Positions 1-13,173 are shown, counted from the first letter of the stretch. The stretch: DNA of 64,000 nucleotides from Tamarix chinensis (GCA_030549775.1 CM060175.1:103274922-103338921), one strand, 5' to 3'. Numbers and translations: made by a program. Notes: generated from the sequence alone by a model not told the origin.

Positions 1-400
1 AAGTGATGGTGATGGTCGTGCATAGTGGGTTCAACAAAGGGGGGTATGGGTAAGTTGCGTGAGGTAATGAAGGATACACAGAGAGTGTTCGGTGGAGGGA
101 AAGGGGTATGACAGAGGGTTACATGAGGTAAGGGGTGGGAAGGATAGAATAACAATTGATTTATTTAGTTTTAAGTTTAGTTTGGATAGGTTAGGGTATT
201 AGTTAGGGAAAAATATATAAAAAAAAGTTTCAGATAGGTTTTAAAAAAAAAGAAAAAAGAAGAAAAAATATTCAGAAAAATTATTTGGGTTACGGTTCAA
301 AGGTTAATAATAAAATAATTAGGCTAAGGTTTAAGGATTGGTTTTTGAATAAAAGGCTTAATACCTAAAAGCAAATATTACAAAATGTTGGGGTATTACA
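1..400 (-). mobile_element. 5' end of a minus-strand long LTR, cut by the window edge
   Basis: Read on the minus strand, this segment starts at base 400 with TGTAATACCCC, the same start as the other long LTRs here (25802, 6783, and 14480 with TG changed to TA). It then runs through AT-rich DNA into a stretch that is CT-rich on the minus strand (GA-rich on +, about 1-130). This order, TGTAAYACCCC then AT-rich then CT-rich, matches the 5' part of the solo LTR at 14480. No coding sequence is seen. The rest lies outside the window, so solo LTR and full element cannot be told apart. Confidence 0.6.
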
Positions 401-1427
401 ACTATAGGAGTTAGGATTCAATCCTACTACAACCATCATCAAAGCCTTAGCAGTTTAAATTAGACTCCCAACTTCCTTTAATTGAGTCATGCCATTCTCA
501 TTTATTTTTTCATCTTGGAAGCTTGATTAGTTTAGTTTTCAGGATGTTTTTTCATACAACTCACTGCGATCATGGTATATTTCCATGCTTATGTGTCCAG
601 ATTCAACTTTATCTGCATCGTAAGAAGTTAATCAAGTTTGGGAAGCATATATTTGACCTTCAATATGAAAACACCACTCATTTCTATTTTCATTATATGC
701 ACTAGGACCATCCCACTGCTTCTTGCATGCACTCATATAACACTTTTCGGGACTCCAATTCCTAGTTGTTCTCCACATCAGTGCATATAACTCACTTGGG
801 TCATGCCACCATCACCCCATTATCAAGCAACATGGCTCAGATAAAAAGGTTCTTGACCATGGACTTAGATTCAACAATGAAAACTAACAACATTCTTTAC
901 TTAAGAAGACATTCACCTTTTTCGCTGACAATCCACAAAATCTTACCTCAATTCGCTCTCCTCGATGACTTTTTGCTTAGCTATGGCTTTTACTTTTATA
1001 TTTACTTGCCATCTTAACTATTGTTTCATGCTTGTTATCTCTTATTCGTATTCTTATGTCTTGTTTTATAAGTGTTTTCAATCTGTGCTTGTATTATAAG
1101 ATATTAATATGGACTTGTATGAGCCTCTTACTGTAATTGTTTCATCCATTAAATAAAACCAAGTAATCGCTAGTTTATTACACTTCGCCCAATTTAATTT
1201 ATTGAATTGAACAACTGCAGCTGAAAAAAAAAAAAAATCCATTGGGCTAACTGTACAACTTGAGGTTTTGCGAACTTTGTCATAAAAACGGCCCAAGTTG
1301 AACCTTTTATGCTCATCGCCATTTTGACAAATGCTCGCTGATAGCCTAATAACCACCCCAAAATCAACGCCGATCAACGGAGCAGGCTCCTTCGTATCTT
1401 TCTCCCTCTTACGCCCTCTCATCTTCA
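401..1427. other. Intergenic and promoter region of the GRXS16 gene
   Basis: Mixed AT-rich DNA upstream of the glutaredoxin gene. Open frames at 523-705 and 766-1017 resemble no family I recognise and look like chance. No convincing TATA box was found close to the start. An upstream ATG at 1331 opens a frame that passes over the main start at 1428 in another frame and ends at 1573. If transcription starts before 1331, this upstream frame could reduce translation of the main protein. Confidence 0.4.
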
Positions 1428-3544
1428 ATGGCAACTATGAATCTATCTCCGGCCTCCCACATATCGCCTTCGCTGCGACTCCGATCACTTCATCCTTGTT
1501 TTCCCCAAAATACCCTCGCCTTTGGCCTCAATTCACACTTCAAGTCGTCCTCTATTTCTCTAAATCAGCTTAGTAGTAGATTGAGGCATCCATACAAGCG
1601 TCGTTCCCTGACAGTCGTCTCATCAGTCACCAAGCTTTCAGAAACCGCGTCAATTCCCGTACCCGATGAAGATGTTGCCGGAATATTACCTACGGGTGCT
1701 GGTATTTATGCCGTATACGATCAGAGTAATGAGCTTCAGTTCATTGGGATTTCCAGGAATGTTGCCGCTAGTATAACTGGTCATCGGAAGTCTTTGCCGG
1801 ACCTCTGCTGTTCCGTCAAGGTAATGAATACTTTTTTTTCCGTGATGGTTCCTCGTATTGTTTTGGATTATGTTATGTCAAATATGGTTGGAGACAGATG
1901 GCAGTTAAGAATGAATTCTGTGCTGAGGGTTTTTCGAAGAGGAAATGGGAAAAGTTAGATAGAAGAGAAGAATTTCTATGTTGAACGACGCGCTCCGTAC
2001 CTCTTCTAGGCAGATAGTCGAGGGGTTGATCTGGCTCAACCTAGGAAGCCCGACTCAGTATTGATGACGCAAGTGAACATACTCGTCCCAATTTTATTGC
2101 TACACTTTTTTGGGAACTAACAAAGAAATGTCGTGATGAAGTCGTGACGGGGCCGTGGAGGGAGTGCTATATAAAAACGCCTTCCAGTTCCGCAATTTTC
2201 TGTGTTGATTAGGAGTTGTTTCATGCTTCAGCTTAAAAAAGAAAAAAGAAAAAAGAAGAAGATGCGTTGTTGCTGGGATTGCTTGGGATCAATTTTGTAA
2301 ATTGATAAGGAGAGAAAGAGTGCAAAAAAGTGGAGAGAAATAGAATTGGAAGGGGAGGTGGAGGAAATGACTAGTCCTTTTTATCAAGGATAACGTCTTG
2401 CTTCGATGTCAAACCATTGCACAATTTCATGAGAATGGTTCGGTAATGAAGGTTGTGCTTGACTTTGCAACATTGCTCACTCATAGAATTATTGACGGTC
2501 GCTGTGCCTCAATTAACTTCAATCCATCCAAAAGTTTTGGCTATGAACTTATGAAGGCCATGTTCATATATCATAGAGTTGATTCATGGATTCTAATGGT
2601 TCTTACTGCTTACTAGGTTTAAGTATCTCTATCCTTCAATGCTCAATCAAGAAGTCAACGTCAAGAAGCCTGGTTATGCTCACTATGTTCAAATTAGTTA
2701 TATACAATATTAACACTACAGATCACAATTTAGGTGCTTGCTAATGTTTCTGTTATTAATTGGAACCATAATAGACTGCTGGACAGAAGCACCAAACATG
2801 CTTATCCATGACCCTTCAAAGTTATCAATTTGTTCTACCGGAACTCTCTATCATAGTACTTCATATCTTTTCCGCTGCTTTTAACCCTGAAACTGGTTTT
2901 TCCACCTTACATGGACTTCTTGCCCTTCCGCATATCCCATAAATCTAATCTAGTGTGCTAATTTTTGTTCTTATTCATCCAATAAGTTTCTGAGTATCAA
3001 AAGTTTCCTTAATAATTTCCTGTTATCTTTCATCTTTTAGGTTGGCATTGTTGAAGAATCTGATAGAAGTGTCCTAACCCAGACATGGAAATCATGGATG
3101 GAAGAACACATTGGAGCAACCGGGAAGGTTCCACCAGGAAATGAAAAGGGGAACACCACATGGGTCCGGGCACCCCCAAAAGCAAAAACTGATCTTCGTT
3201 TAACACCTGGACGCCATGTCCAGCTTACAGTTCCATTGGATCAACTTATCGATCGATTGGTGAAGGAAAACAAAGTGGTGGCTTTTATCAAGGGGTCTCG
3301 AAGTGCCCCACTTTGTGGATTCTCACAGAGAGTAATTGGGATACTTGAAAGCCAAGGGGTGGATTACGAAAGCGTTGACGTGCTTGATGAAGAGTATAAC
3401 TATGGTTTAAGGGAGACATTGAAAAAATACAGCAACTGGCCTACGTTCCCTCAGGTATTTGTTGACGGGGAATTGGTTGGTGGATGTGATATCTTGACCT
3501 CCATGTATGAACAGGGTGAGATCAGCAATCTGATCAAGAGGTAG
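1428..3544 (+). CDS. GRXS16: Monothiol glutaredoxin S16, chloroplastic (GIY-YIG + CGFS glutaredoxin)
   Basis: Two exons, 1428-1820 and 3041-3544, joined in phase 0 by a GT-AG intron, give 298 aa, close to the roughly 290 aa of the family. Residues 1-70 are rich in Ser, Arg and Leu with few acidic residues, as in a chloroplast transit peptide. Residues 87-165 form the small GIY-YIG-like domain (GIY at 92-94, FIG at 105-107). Residues 195-298 form a monothiol glutaredoxin domain with active site CGFS at 223-226, WPTFPQ at 264-269 and GGCD at 278-281, the residues that bind glutathione and a shared [2Fe-2S] cluster. The family is plastid-located and linked to iron-sulfur cluster handling and redox control; the N-terminal domain of the Arabidopsis protein has reported nuclease activity. 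Cys127-Cys128 and Cys280 are candidates for the redox link between the domains. ATG 1428 gives a complete transit peptide; a second Met follows at codon 4. No breaks are seen, so the gene appears functional. Confidence 0.95.
1821..3040 (+). other. Intron 1 of GRXS16
   Basis: The intron starts GTAATG directly after codon 131 and ends with a T-rich stretch and TTTTAG. It lies at the end of the GIY-YIG-like module's first part, so the glutaredoxin domain is carried entirely by exon 2. Open frames inside it (for example 2398-2616) show no family likeness. No mobile-element ends were recognised. Confidence 0.85.
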
Positions 3545-4566
3545 GTTCGTGGATTATCATGGTTGTCGATCCATTCTCTGCGACAATGTCGAGAAAGGGA
3601 GAATTCGCATTTTGAAATGGTGCTTCCAGTTGTCATTCCATATTTTGCATCTTCTTGTCGTGTCGCTTGGTCGATGTGTAATGCGTTGTGCCTTTTGGTG
3701 CCAGATAGTAATGGTGTTTTTGTTGGTGTGCCTGGTTCACTTACAAAATGTATGTAGCAAAGCCAGTTGAAACTTCATTACATTTTTGCTGATTGTTGGT
3801 TAACATATCAAATTAGTTCTTAATGCTTTGGAATTATTTCATCCTAGGGATGTGGAACAATTTTTTTGTTTAACAATTCTGCGTAGTCTGAGCATGTCTC
3901 ATACATGACAGAATTGGAGCTCCTGAAGTTTTCACACGTTGAATCTGATTAGAGTCAATGCCTGACCATCGGGATTTAACCAGATACTTGAACTGAGATT
4001 GAACTACCAAGAAAGATTAGCAGCTTCCGTCTCGGGCATAGGTAAGTAATGGCCTTCTTCGCGCGTCCAGTTTAGCTAAGCTTTGATCACCTAAGATAAA
4101 ATGTTATCGTGGGTATTTTTCTAGAAGGCCTGAGTGTTAAAGTTTATTAATATTTATGTCAGAAGTTATGACATCATACATATACTATTGGAAGGATTCA
4201 CTTCGAATACAACTGGACTTAGGAAAAATGGCAAATCTTGTGGAGTATAAGCAGCTCGATTTGTCCGTAGTGGCTCAACACAAAAAGAAGGTAAAATACA
4301 GAGAGATCATTTGATTCCATAAATTATTCTTGTGATTTACTTGGCTATTCCCGGCTTATGCTTAGCTAAGCCTTTTATGGTGCCGCAAACTTTTTTTCAT
4401 TTCTTTTATGTATCTCTATTTTTCTAGAAAATACATATAAAACACTTTATGTGTGGAAATTATTATTTTTCCTTTCCCACACATATCATATTAAAAATAC
4501 GACAATAGGGCTATGTTGAATTATATGAATATATATATACCTATAAGTAGGGCCGTTGATGGACGT
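3545..4566. other. 3' UTR and intergenic DNA after GRXS16
   Basis: The first 200-300 bases keep gene-like composition and probably hold the 3' UTR; no single clear polyadenylation signal stands out. Beyond about 3850 the sequence is AT-rich and without recognisable coding or repeat content up to the hAT target duplication at 4567. Confidence 0.4.
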
Positions 4567-4574
4567 GTGCCGGG

Positions 4575-5594
4575 TAGAGATGGCAATGGGTCGGGTCTGG
4601 ATCGGGTCCATCGAGATCCAGACCCAGACCCGTTTATTTTAGAAGATCCAGACCCGGTCCAGATCCAACGGGTCCCAAAATTTCAGACCCAGACCCAGAC
4701 CCGGCGGGTCTGGCGGATAATCGGGTCCTAAACGGGTCCAGACATTTTATGTCTAAAAAATATATTAATTCCTGTAAATAGTAAATCCTGAGAGGAGGGG
4801 AGGTCGGGGACTCGGGGTGCAATGGAAACTTCGAAGCTCGAAGTTCGAATAGGCGTGGACGCGTGGGGCCGTGGGGGGAGTCGGGTTGGTGTCTTGGTGA
4901 CTGCCTGACTGGGTGGTGCAGTGCAGCGAGCCAGCGACAAGCCGACAACCTGTTGTTCTCGACGTCGACGGTGTCGGAAGATGAGATCGAGAGTTCGAGA
5001 CTCGTCCTGTCGTCCGTTGTCCTCGACCAGTCGCCAGTCGCCACCCCAGTCGCCACTCCACTGTTGAGCTTGAGCACGATCGACTGATCGAGTATCGAGT
5101 ATCGACCGTTGAGTGTTGAATCTGTTGATTGTTGAAGTTGAAGTCTTGAAGAACAGAGAGAGAGAACAGGGAGAGTCGGAGAGAACATAACAGAGAACAA
5201 ACTCTTTTGAGTCTCTTCTTCCGTTCTTCGCGTGAGCCGTGAGCGTGAGTGACAGAGTGAGTCACAGCCTCACAGCCACAGGGGGGCACAGGTAGGGATG
5301 GCAATGTGCGGCACAGGTCAGGGACTCAGGGCTGCCGGCTGCGCGACTGTTGAGTGTTGAATCAGTAAGAGTAGTGACATTAGGGTTTAATGGATTATGT
5401 AAATATATATATATATTAAAAAAAAAACGGGTCTGGGCCTAAAATAATAGGATCCAGATCCAGACCCGTTTATTTAGGTCCAGACCCAGACCCGATCCAG
5501 ACCCGCCGGGTCTAAAAATTACAGATCCAGACCCTGTATTAACGGGTCGGGTCCGCCGGGTCTGGGCCGGGTCCTGGACCCGTTGCCATCCCTA
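4575..5594. mobile_element. Non-autonomous hAT transposon (Ac-like ends)
   Basis: The element is bounded by a perfect 8-bp direct repeat, GTGCCGGG, at 4567-4574 and 5595-5602. Its ends are inverted repeats of the form TAGRGATGGCAAYGGGTC. Eight-base duplications and TAGGGATG-type ends are hallmarks of the hAT superfamily (Ac/Ds group). Subterminal DNA is packed with GGGTCTGG/CCAGACCC motifs in both orientations, and AAACGG, the Ac transposase-binding motif, occurs near both ends. The middle (about 4790-5400) is GC-richer than its surroundings and may be captured DNA. Its open frames (4634-5304 minus, 4863-5087 plus) show no transposase features. A further TAGGGATGGCAATG copy sits inside at about 5293. 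At 1020 bp the element cannot encode a transposase. Confidence 0.88.
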
Positions 5595-5602
5595 GTGCCG
5601 GG

Positions 5603-6777
5603 GACCCCAAATTCTAGAGGGCTACTAAGAATGAATATATAACATTAATCTTGGTAGTGGAACAAAAAATAGATGTAGCTAATTGATTTTGGAGCGCGAT
5701 CTCCCTTTAGGCCTTTATTTACCCTTTTTTTATTACGTTCAAAATTTCAATTTATTATTTTATTTTGTGACATAGTAAACTAGTTTGGCGGTTGGATTTA
5801 ATTTCCTTGTTTCCGTTATTTTGGTTTAATATAATAACTAATTTAATTAAGTAGTTAGATATTTTATATTTGAGGCTACACTTACATCAACCTCCATAGA
5901 CTTTACCACACACCTTATTCATACTATCTAATTTTTATTAATTATTTTATAGTTATTTTTTACAACTGTAGTTTTTAAATATCATTTGATATAATATAAT
6001 ATGTTCTCGTTGTTAACTTATTTGATAATTTGATATGTTGTGTATTATCTATTGATGTATTTTACTTGGACTAGTTCACTAGAAGTATTACACTGACTAA
6101 TATTTATATACATAGAAATCTAAATATTTTTGATATATAGATCTTGTTATACAATTATTACAGACATGTTGATTGATTAGGCTTTCTTTTAAAAATTAAA
6201 ATAGGTTGAAATTATTTTCTATTTTTTTTTGGAATTATGATAAATTTTTCGTGCTTTATTTGTAAAAAAATGCACTATGATTGTTTTATGCAATATATTA
6301 TATATTTTGATAAACATGCTCATGTTTATGTATACTTTGTTAGGGGCCTAAATTTTATTTTAGAGAAAACCCCACAACGCATTAGACAACCATGTCTATG
6401 TGATTAAGTTTGGCAGATCAATTTACATTATCAACCTATACTTTATTTACTATATTATTTTTAATCACTTGTTGATCTTCTATGTCAATCAATATTTTAA
6501 TAAGTACTTTGATGGTAACAAACATGTTTGATGGTTTACTTGGTTTAATTAAGTGTGCGTGTACAACAACACTCTTATGGATGGCAAACCACACTCGTTC
6601 AAATTATCCTTCAACTACATAGCTTAAAAGAGTTATCAAGTTTTCAAAAGACGCTTATTTAATCCGTCTCTTAAGTGCAAGTTTTAAGAGAGTAATTAAG
6701 TTTCAAAGTACAAGAGAATATCATATCAAGATGCCTAAAGACCCAAGAACATAAGGTTTATTCTTTAATTCTTTTGT
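5603..6777. other. AT-rich intergenic DNA, nothing recognised
   Basis: Very AT-rich sequence with no open frame of note and no repeat ends that I can define. Confidence 0.5.
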
Positions 6778-6782
6778 ATAAA

Positions 6783-8935
6783 TGTAATACTCCAAAATTT
6801 TAAAACCTATAATTTAATAAATAGCATTTATTTGGGATAAATTAACTTTTAAATTTATTTAAATTAATTATTTTGTGGATTTTTTAGCATATAAAAATGG
6901 ATATGAATATTTATTAAATCAAAATAAGTATTTTGTTATTTTATCATACTTATTTTATTTAAATACTTTTCCAAACCATTATTTTACTAAAATTATCATT
7001 TTTTAAACCAATATATTAAATTATAATAAATTAAATTATTAAATTTTATTATTTCAAAAAATTATTTTATTTTATTCCTCCCCATTTTTCTTTTTTCCTT
7101 TCCCTTCTTTTCCTTCTTTTTCCTTTCCTTCTTTCTCTCCTTCAGGCCGCCAGGCCTGCGATCCCCTTCCCTATGCTAGGTCGTTGGCCGACCCAATCCT
7201 TCCCTTCCTCCTTCCTTCTCTCGCACAACGCCTAGCCCACCTCCCTCCTTTCTTTTCTTTCCTTCCTTCCCCCTCCGACTGGGCTAGTCTAGTTTTCCTT
7301 CTTCTCCTCTCTCCCTCATGCGCGGGCCGGCCCGCTCCCCCTTCTTTCTTCCTCGCCCAGCTAGCTCGCTCCCCCCACTACCTCCCTACACCACCAAGTC
7401 ACCCCCACACGCCACCTACAACTACCCTCCTTCTTCTTCTTTTTCTTTCCCCCTTCTCGGCCTCTACCCTGCACCACCACCGTCCGCCGCCTATCCGCCT
7501 CTTCCACCGCCTCTAAAGCCACCAATCTACTCCCCAACACCTCATCTACCACCCAACATCCTCCCTTTGGCAGAAAATTCCCAAGTAGCCCCTTTTTTCC
7601 CTCCTTCTTTTCCCTTCATTCTTCTCCTCTGCCCAACCTTTGACCCACTTTTCCCAGCTTGCATTCGCCGCCTCCGCCACCTTAGGCCACCGATCATCCA
7701 CCCTCGACCACCACCTACACTCCTACTTCATCCCTGCACCCAGCCTCCACCCTAACTCCCCTCCACATGCTCTCCATCTAACTCCCAAAGTCCCATCCCA
7801 ACCAACCCCCCCTTTTCTCTCTACTTCCCCCCCTTCGATCCCTTCTCCCCTTCCATTCTGTATGCAACTCATGTTGCTCATCAGTGTGAGTTTGCTGCTC
7901 TCCTTCTATGATTTTGGCTAAATTTTGAGGTATAATGAGGGTTAATATTAGTATATATTTAATTAAACTTTTGATAAAAATTATTCCTTTGATTTTCTAC
8001 TTCTATTATGCTAATTTTTTATATTATTTTTAGGGATTGATTTTTACTAATCAAAGCTTGAATATTTAATCGGGGTACCGGTAATGTTTGATTTTTGTAG
8101 AAAATAAGGTAACTGTTAAACCCTACTAAAATGTATGGATATATATATGCTAGCACATTAGGGTTTTAATATGTTTATGTGCTTGATATATGTTGTTACG
8201 TATAATGTATTTAGTTACATATGTTGGTTTAAAAAGAAAAGCATGTTAATTTATGTGTCATGTGTAGAAATAATGCTTAAGGAAGGAGTTTTGTTGTTAA
8301 TAATAATACTAAGTATATATGTATGATATGATATGCTAATGTAGCCATTTGTTGCATAAATAATGTCAATATGAGCCTTAGGGACATTTTGGTAAATTTT
8401 CTTATGCTAAAGTTGTGGCCTAAGTGAGTGGGTGTGGTAGGTGCTAATGAGTATTATGATAAATAATAGTAGTTGGTGGAGTTGGATGATGGGTATGGAG
8501 CATTAATATTAATATTTTATGTAGTGAGGGCATTTTGGTAAAAGTGGTATAAAATGGAAAAGGAAAAGGAAATGAGTAAGAGTAAAGGGGATAAAATGGT
8601 AAATGGAAAGGGAAGGAGGACATTTTAGTAATTCTACATCAAAAGGGGATAACTTGGTAATTTTTGGGTGTAAGAAAGTATTTTGGTGAATTAAATATAA
8701 TGGAAAGGGTAAAATGGTAATTTTGTAAATAAATGGGTAAAATGGTAATTTTGTAAGTAAATGAGTAAAATGTTAATTATGTAAGGTAAAGGAATAAAAG
8801 GGTAATTTAATAAAGGAGAAAGGTATTTTGGTAATTTGGTATCAAAGAAGGGTATTTTGGTAATTATATAAAGTAAAATGATAAAATGACAATTTGGTAT
8901 AAAGGAAGGGTAACTATGTAACTAGTGATGCCCTC
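6783..8935 (+). mobile_element. Long-LTR copy, plus orientation, 3' part missing
   Basis: It starts TGTAATACTCC at 6783 and follows the same order as the solo LTR at 14480: an AT-rich start with near-identical phrases (TTTAATAAATA, TTATTTTATCATACT), a CT-rich block at 7076-7860, then a long array of degenerate GGTAATTTTGTAA-like units at about 8390-8920. The repeat and hairpin blocks found further along the full LTR are absent, so the copy is truncated near 8935. Open frames at 7184-7921 lie in the CT-rich block and reflect composition, not genes. A 5-base ATAAA before the start could be a target duplication, but no partner was found. Confidence 0.6.
8390..8920. repeat. Degenerate GGTAATTTTGTAA array (first copy)
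   Basis: Irregular repeats of roughly 20-30 bases with the core GGGTAAAATGGTAATTTTGT. The same kind of array occurs at 16620-17530 within the intact LTR, which shows that it is an LTR component. Confidence 0.7.
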
Positions 8936-11730
8936 TATTGGGTGCATGGAATATATATAGATAACAAATGAACCATTTAAATCAAGGTCCAACTATGCAT
9001 TTGAGGGCCTAAGTTCAATGCACAGGATTTTTCCAACTCAAGTTGTCTTATTCTTTAAGTAGATAGTATTTTATTTAAAATTAACTTATTATCAATAATG
9101 GACACAAGGTCCACCCAACATTAAACAACCAAATTATCCATTCAATCTAAAAATAACACAAGGAAAAATAATAATTCAATGTTATAGAAGGCCTAGGGTT
9201 AGGCATTAATTTGTAGCCCAAACACCAAATCAATTCAATTAAATTTAAACCGATTCAACATTTATATTCAATTATTCTAAAAAGTCAACATAAAATCAAC
9301 TATCAAGAAATATGTCAAATGTCAACACTAAGTTCAAATAAAGTCTATTAAAGCCAATTTATGACAAACTATTCAACGCTTATGCACATTTTAACTACTT
9401 GTGACCAAAATGTCACTATACACTAATTATTCCAATTATTTCCATTTTAATGCCAAACCTTTTTGTAATTAAATGAAATTTTTGAAAGGCTAAATAACAT
9501 TAAAACAAACACTTTGACATAAAATAATAATTTTGGAAATTTTAGGAATCGGCAAAAGATTATTTTGCCCCTACATATCATTTAGGCATGAATAACACAT
9601 TAAATAATAAACATGCTCGAAAAATAGCATGGCAAAGTAAGGTTTCAGTTAGACAATTATGACCACACCGAGACCTACACAAAATTAAATGCATAAAAAT
9701 AGCATGCTTGCACCCATTATCACATGTACAAATCTACATATTTGGTTACAACTAATTATATACATGTTAATAATATATAAACATGGTTTCAAAAAAAAAT
9801 TGTGAACTCATAAAATACTCATGCACTTGCACATATTAACCTAAAAGTCACAATTTTCATAAGAAAGTAAACCTAACATGATACTAAGCCTAAAAATCCT
9901 AAAATTCTCTCACACTCTATTCTACCATCCAAAGAATAAGTTGAATTTACCTTAATCTAATGCTAAAGCAAAACACACAAATATGTCTTTCTCCAAGGCA
10001 ACCTTAAACACCGCTTGGATTAGCTTCAAAATATTTAAAATATAAAAATCAGAGGCATATAATATCAACATAAAATAGAAAAAAAAGGAAGAATCTTAGA
10101 ATGACAATCAATAGTATGAGAAAAATGACGGAAAACTGAGAAAGAAGGATTAAACTTGACTTGAAAGAATAATAAGTTGAGCACAAATAAATCAAGAATC
10201 AAAACCACTTCCTCCAAACCTTAGCTTTCTACACTTAGATCAAGTGTTTTTAAGCTAAGATAAGGATAATTAATTGAGGGAAGGCAAAAGGAAAGTGGAA
10301 AAAAGATGAAGATATTACACGATTTGTAGTAAAAATTCAACAACTTTGGTGTTGAAAATGAGTAGGGGGTCAACTAAGTGTCTTCCAAACAATGCCTAAA
10401 GGTAAGAGAAAATGAAGGGGAAATGGTATAAAATGTAGAGGAAATTATAAAATAAGGAAATCGAACCAAGATGTGGTAGTGGGAGTTGGGGGAAATTGCA
10501 AAATAATAATAATAATAAATTAGCTTTGATGCATGGTGAAAATAAGAGTAAAGTTGATTGCGAAGGGAGAAATATGTGGAAAAGAAAGGAGATTGGGTGT
10601 AATTTTAAGGTGGAAAATGGTTGGAAGTTAAAGTGTGCAATGCATTGGATAAAATGAAACAAAAAAGAGAGGAAATTTTCAAGTAATAAAGGAGAACAAG
10701 GTGGTGAATTTTTCATAAAAATTAGTTGTTCATGCTAACCAAAAAATACGATTTTATTTGGCATAAATGAGGTTGAGTGGAATGTGAATAAAATGAGGGG
10801 GTGCGTGGGGGGGTAGGGGTTAATTAACCATAATAATACTTAAATGAAAGCAAGGATGATAGGTGTATAAGCTATAGATTAATTATGGTTGAGTGTGTAA
10901 GTATTTTATGACATAAACACTTGAGTATTGTACTTTAAACCAAACTTTTGGTTGAATGAAAGTAACTAATCCCACAAATTAGATTTGGTTTAGTTATATG
11001 GATAGTTTAGATTCAAATAATAGTTAGGGGATTAACCACATTTAATTTTAGATGATTAAACTATATGAAAATCCAATAATGAGAATTTATAAGAAAAATT
11101 AGCAAATGAATTCCAAAAATTATGACACTTTATGAAAATGTGAAAATAATTTTAGAAATCCAAATATATAAAAATATTTGGATATTAGAGTTGTTTTCAT
11201 GCTTAATAGATGGATAATGAAAACGAGCAAAAACAAAAAAAAATTGAATAAAGTCACGGAAATGAATTTTTCCATAAACACACGAAATGAATAATAAAGG
11301 GTTCAAATTGATCCGGATAGATAAGAAATAATTTTAGAAAACCAATTATATAAAAATACTTGGTTTCAAAGTTGGTTTGATACTCAACGGACAAAGAGGA
11401 GAAAACAACTAAAATTGGTTAATTAAGTAAAAAAAATTCTACAATTTAGTGATTCAAGCAAAACAAAATAATTTTTTAGTGAATGGATGAAATGTATGAT
11501 CTCAAAAAAAATTTGGGACGTCCTACGAGTTTTGAGCAAGTCAAAATTTGCAAAAAAATGATAAAATCAAAAGAATTACAGAAAATATGATTTTCCATAA
11601 ATTTATAAAATGAATGGTGAAAAGTTTGAATTTAATATAAATTATATGAAATTTGATAATAGAGTTTTTAGAAGTGAATTCTGAGACTAATTACACAATG
11701 TAATTAAGGTTAATGAACTGGGGTATTTCA
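8936..11730 (-). mobile_element. Probable minus-strand LTR, old and poorly bounded
   Basis: On the minus strand the segment begins at 11730 with TGAAATACCCCAG, a start like that of the LTR at 61928 (TGAAATACC). It continues AT-rich into a weakly CT-rich block (minus strand of about 10240-10716), the same order as the other long LTRs. The 106-aa frame at 10396-10716 minus is made by that block and is not a gene. The far end (near 8936) cannot be placed, and no target duplication was found. Confidence 0.35.
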
Positions 11731-11829
11731 AAGAACAATTAGCTTTACATGATTTAATATTTTGACAACCACATTTTGATTTCTTAATCACCACGATATT
11801 GTAACATTTCCAAATGTGAACCCATTACT

Positions 11830-13173
11830 GAAACATGATTTTTTTTTTCTGATATGAATTTGATAAGTATCTTGCATTTGTATATTCGATGGGAGTAGCA
11901 TATGCATGTCTTTGGTAGAATAATCTGAGATCATGTGTACCTCTGAGGTACCAAAATTTCACTCCCTTTCACCATCTCCTTGTTAGTCTTGAACTTTGTC
12001 TTGATAATAAGTTAATGGAAAAGATAATTTTGGGTGTGTTGTTCTCAAATATGATACTTCTGGGGTAATAATTTATTCATTGTCTTCATTTATCATCCTT
12101 TACATTTAGTAAGTGAACCATAATTGGAGAGTTAGGTGGGTATGCTCTGTCCACATGAAATCTCTTTAGAATATTCTCAGTGTATGTTGGTTGATCATTT
12201 AAGTACTCAAATTGTGAATTGAGGCAAAACTTTATTTTTTTCAAGATCTTTCATCTCAAAATCTTTCATCAAATATCTAGCAATATTTTTGAGTTTTTCA
12301 TGTGTTTCAATGATATTGAGATCATCGATATAAATTGCAATAATTGCAAATCTAAACTATGATTGTCAAATGAAAACACATAAGTTAATTGCATCATTTT
12401 TAAATCTTATTTTAAGAAGATATTTACTGAGGCAATTATACCACATGCATCCGTATTGTTTTAATTGATACAATGTTTTTATTAATTTTATGAAAACCAT
12501 TTCTTGAGGCTTCAAACTATGAGATTCATACATTTTAAGTCCTTTAGATATTTTCATATAGATGATTGTATCAAGTGGTTTATACAACATATTTCTAGTT
12601 TTTAAAAGACAACCAAACTAATTAAGAATCTCAATGTTGTTGCATCAATAACTAGGAAATGTCTCTCATCATAATATTTTTTAGGATTTTGAGAAAAAAC
12701 TTGGGCTTTAAGTCTTGCTTTGTATCTTACAATTTCATTTTTCTCATTTTGTTTGTGCACAAACATTCATTTGCAATCTACAAGCTTTGGATCTTTTGGT
12801 TTAAGAACCAACAGCCCAAAAACCTTATGTTTTTAGTTATACTTGGATTGCCTCTTTCCATTTTAGCTAATCTTGTCTTTATCGACATTCATTTATTATC
12901 CTTAGCTCAAGATCATTTTTATTTAACATCATTTCACTTATAATTGATTATGCAAATACTTCATCCACTATAGTATTATTTCTATCAAACTATTTTCCAA
13001 TGGAAACATAATGTATTGATATTTCATAATTATTGGTATTTCCACCACTGCACACATCTTCTGAGGTATTGTTCTCATCTTTTAAGGTATTATTATCTTT
13101 TTCTTGAATGATAGGAATAATTATGATATCTTTTGCTATGTTGTCTTACTCTTTTATCCCTCTTGTTCTCAAA
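11830..13173 (-). pseudogene. Copia pol fragment I (reverse transcriptase region)
   Basis: Minus-strand frames resemble Ty1/copia reverse transcriptase: an IYMKI...GFKM-like stretch and LYQLKQYGCMWYN (family LYGLKQ..RMWYN) lie at 12366-12590, and the catalytic box reads YIDD near 12320-12335. Upstream on the minus strand (12660-13170) lies the hinge between integrase and reverse transcriptase. This part is a diverged copy of 20400-20750, so the two fragments come from two insertions, not one split element. Many stops and frame changes are present. The upstream end is cut sharply at 13173 by a CACTATAGGAAA sequence. Confidence 0.75.

Noticed and set aside
7184..7921. Overlapping open frames of 93-145 codons in the CT-rich block
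   Set aside because: Low-complexity Pro/Ser/Leu products found in every frame of a polypyrimidine LTR block, with no domain features.
10396..10716. 106-aa minus frame, hydrophobic
   Set aside because: Lies in a weakly CT-rich part of an LTR-like repeat and resembles no family.
12659..12943. 94-aa plus frame
   Set aside because: Antisense of the minus-strand copia fragment I.
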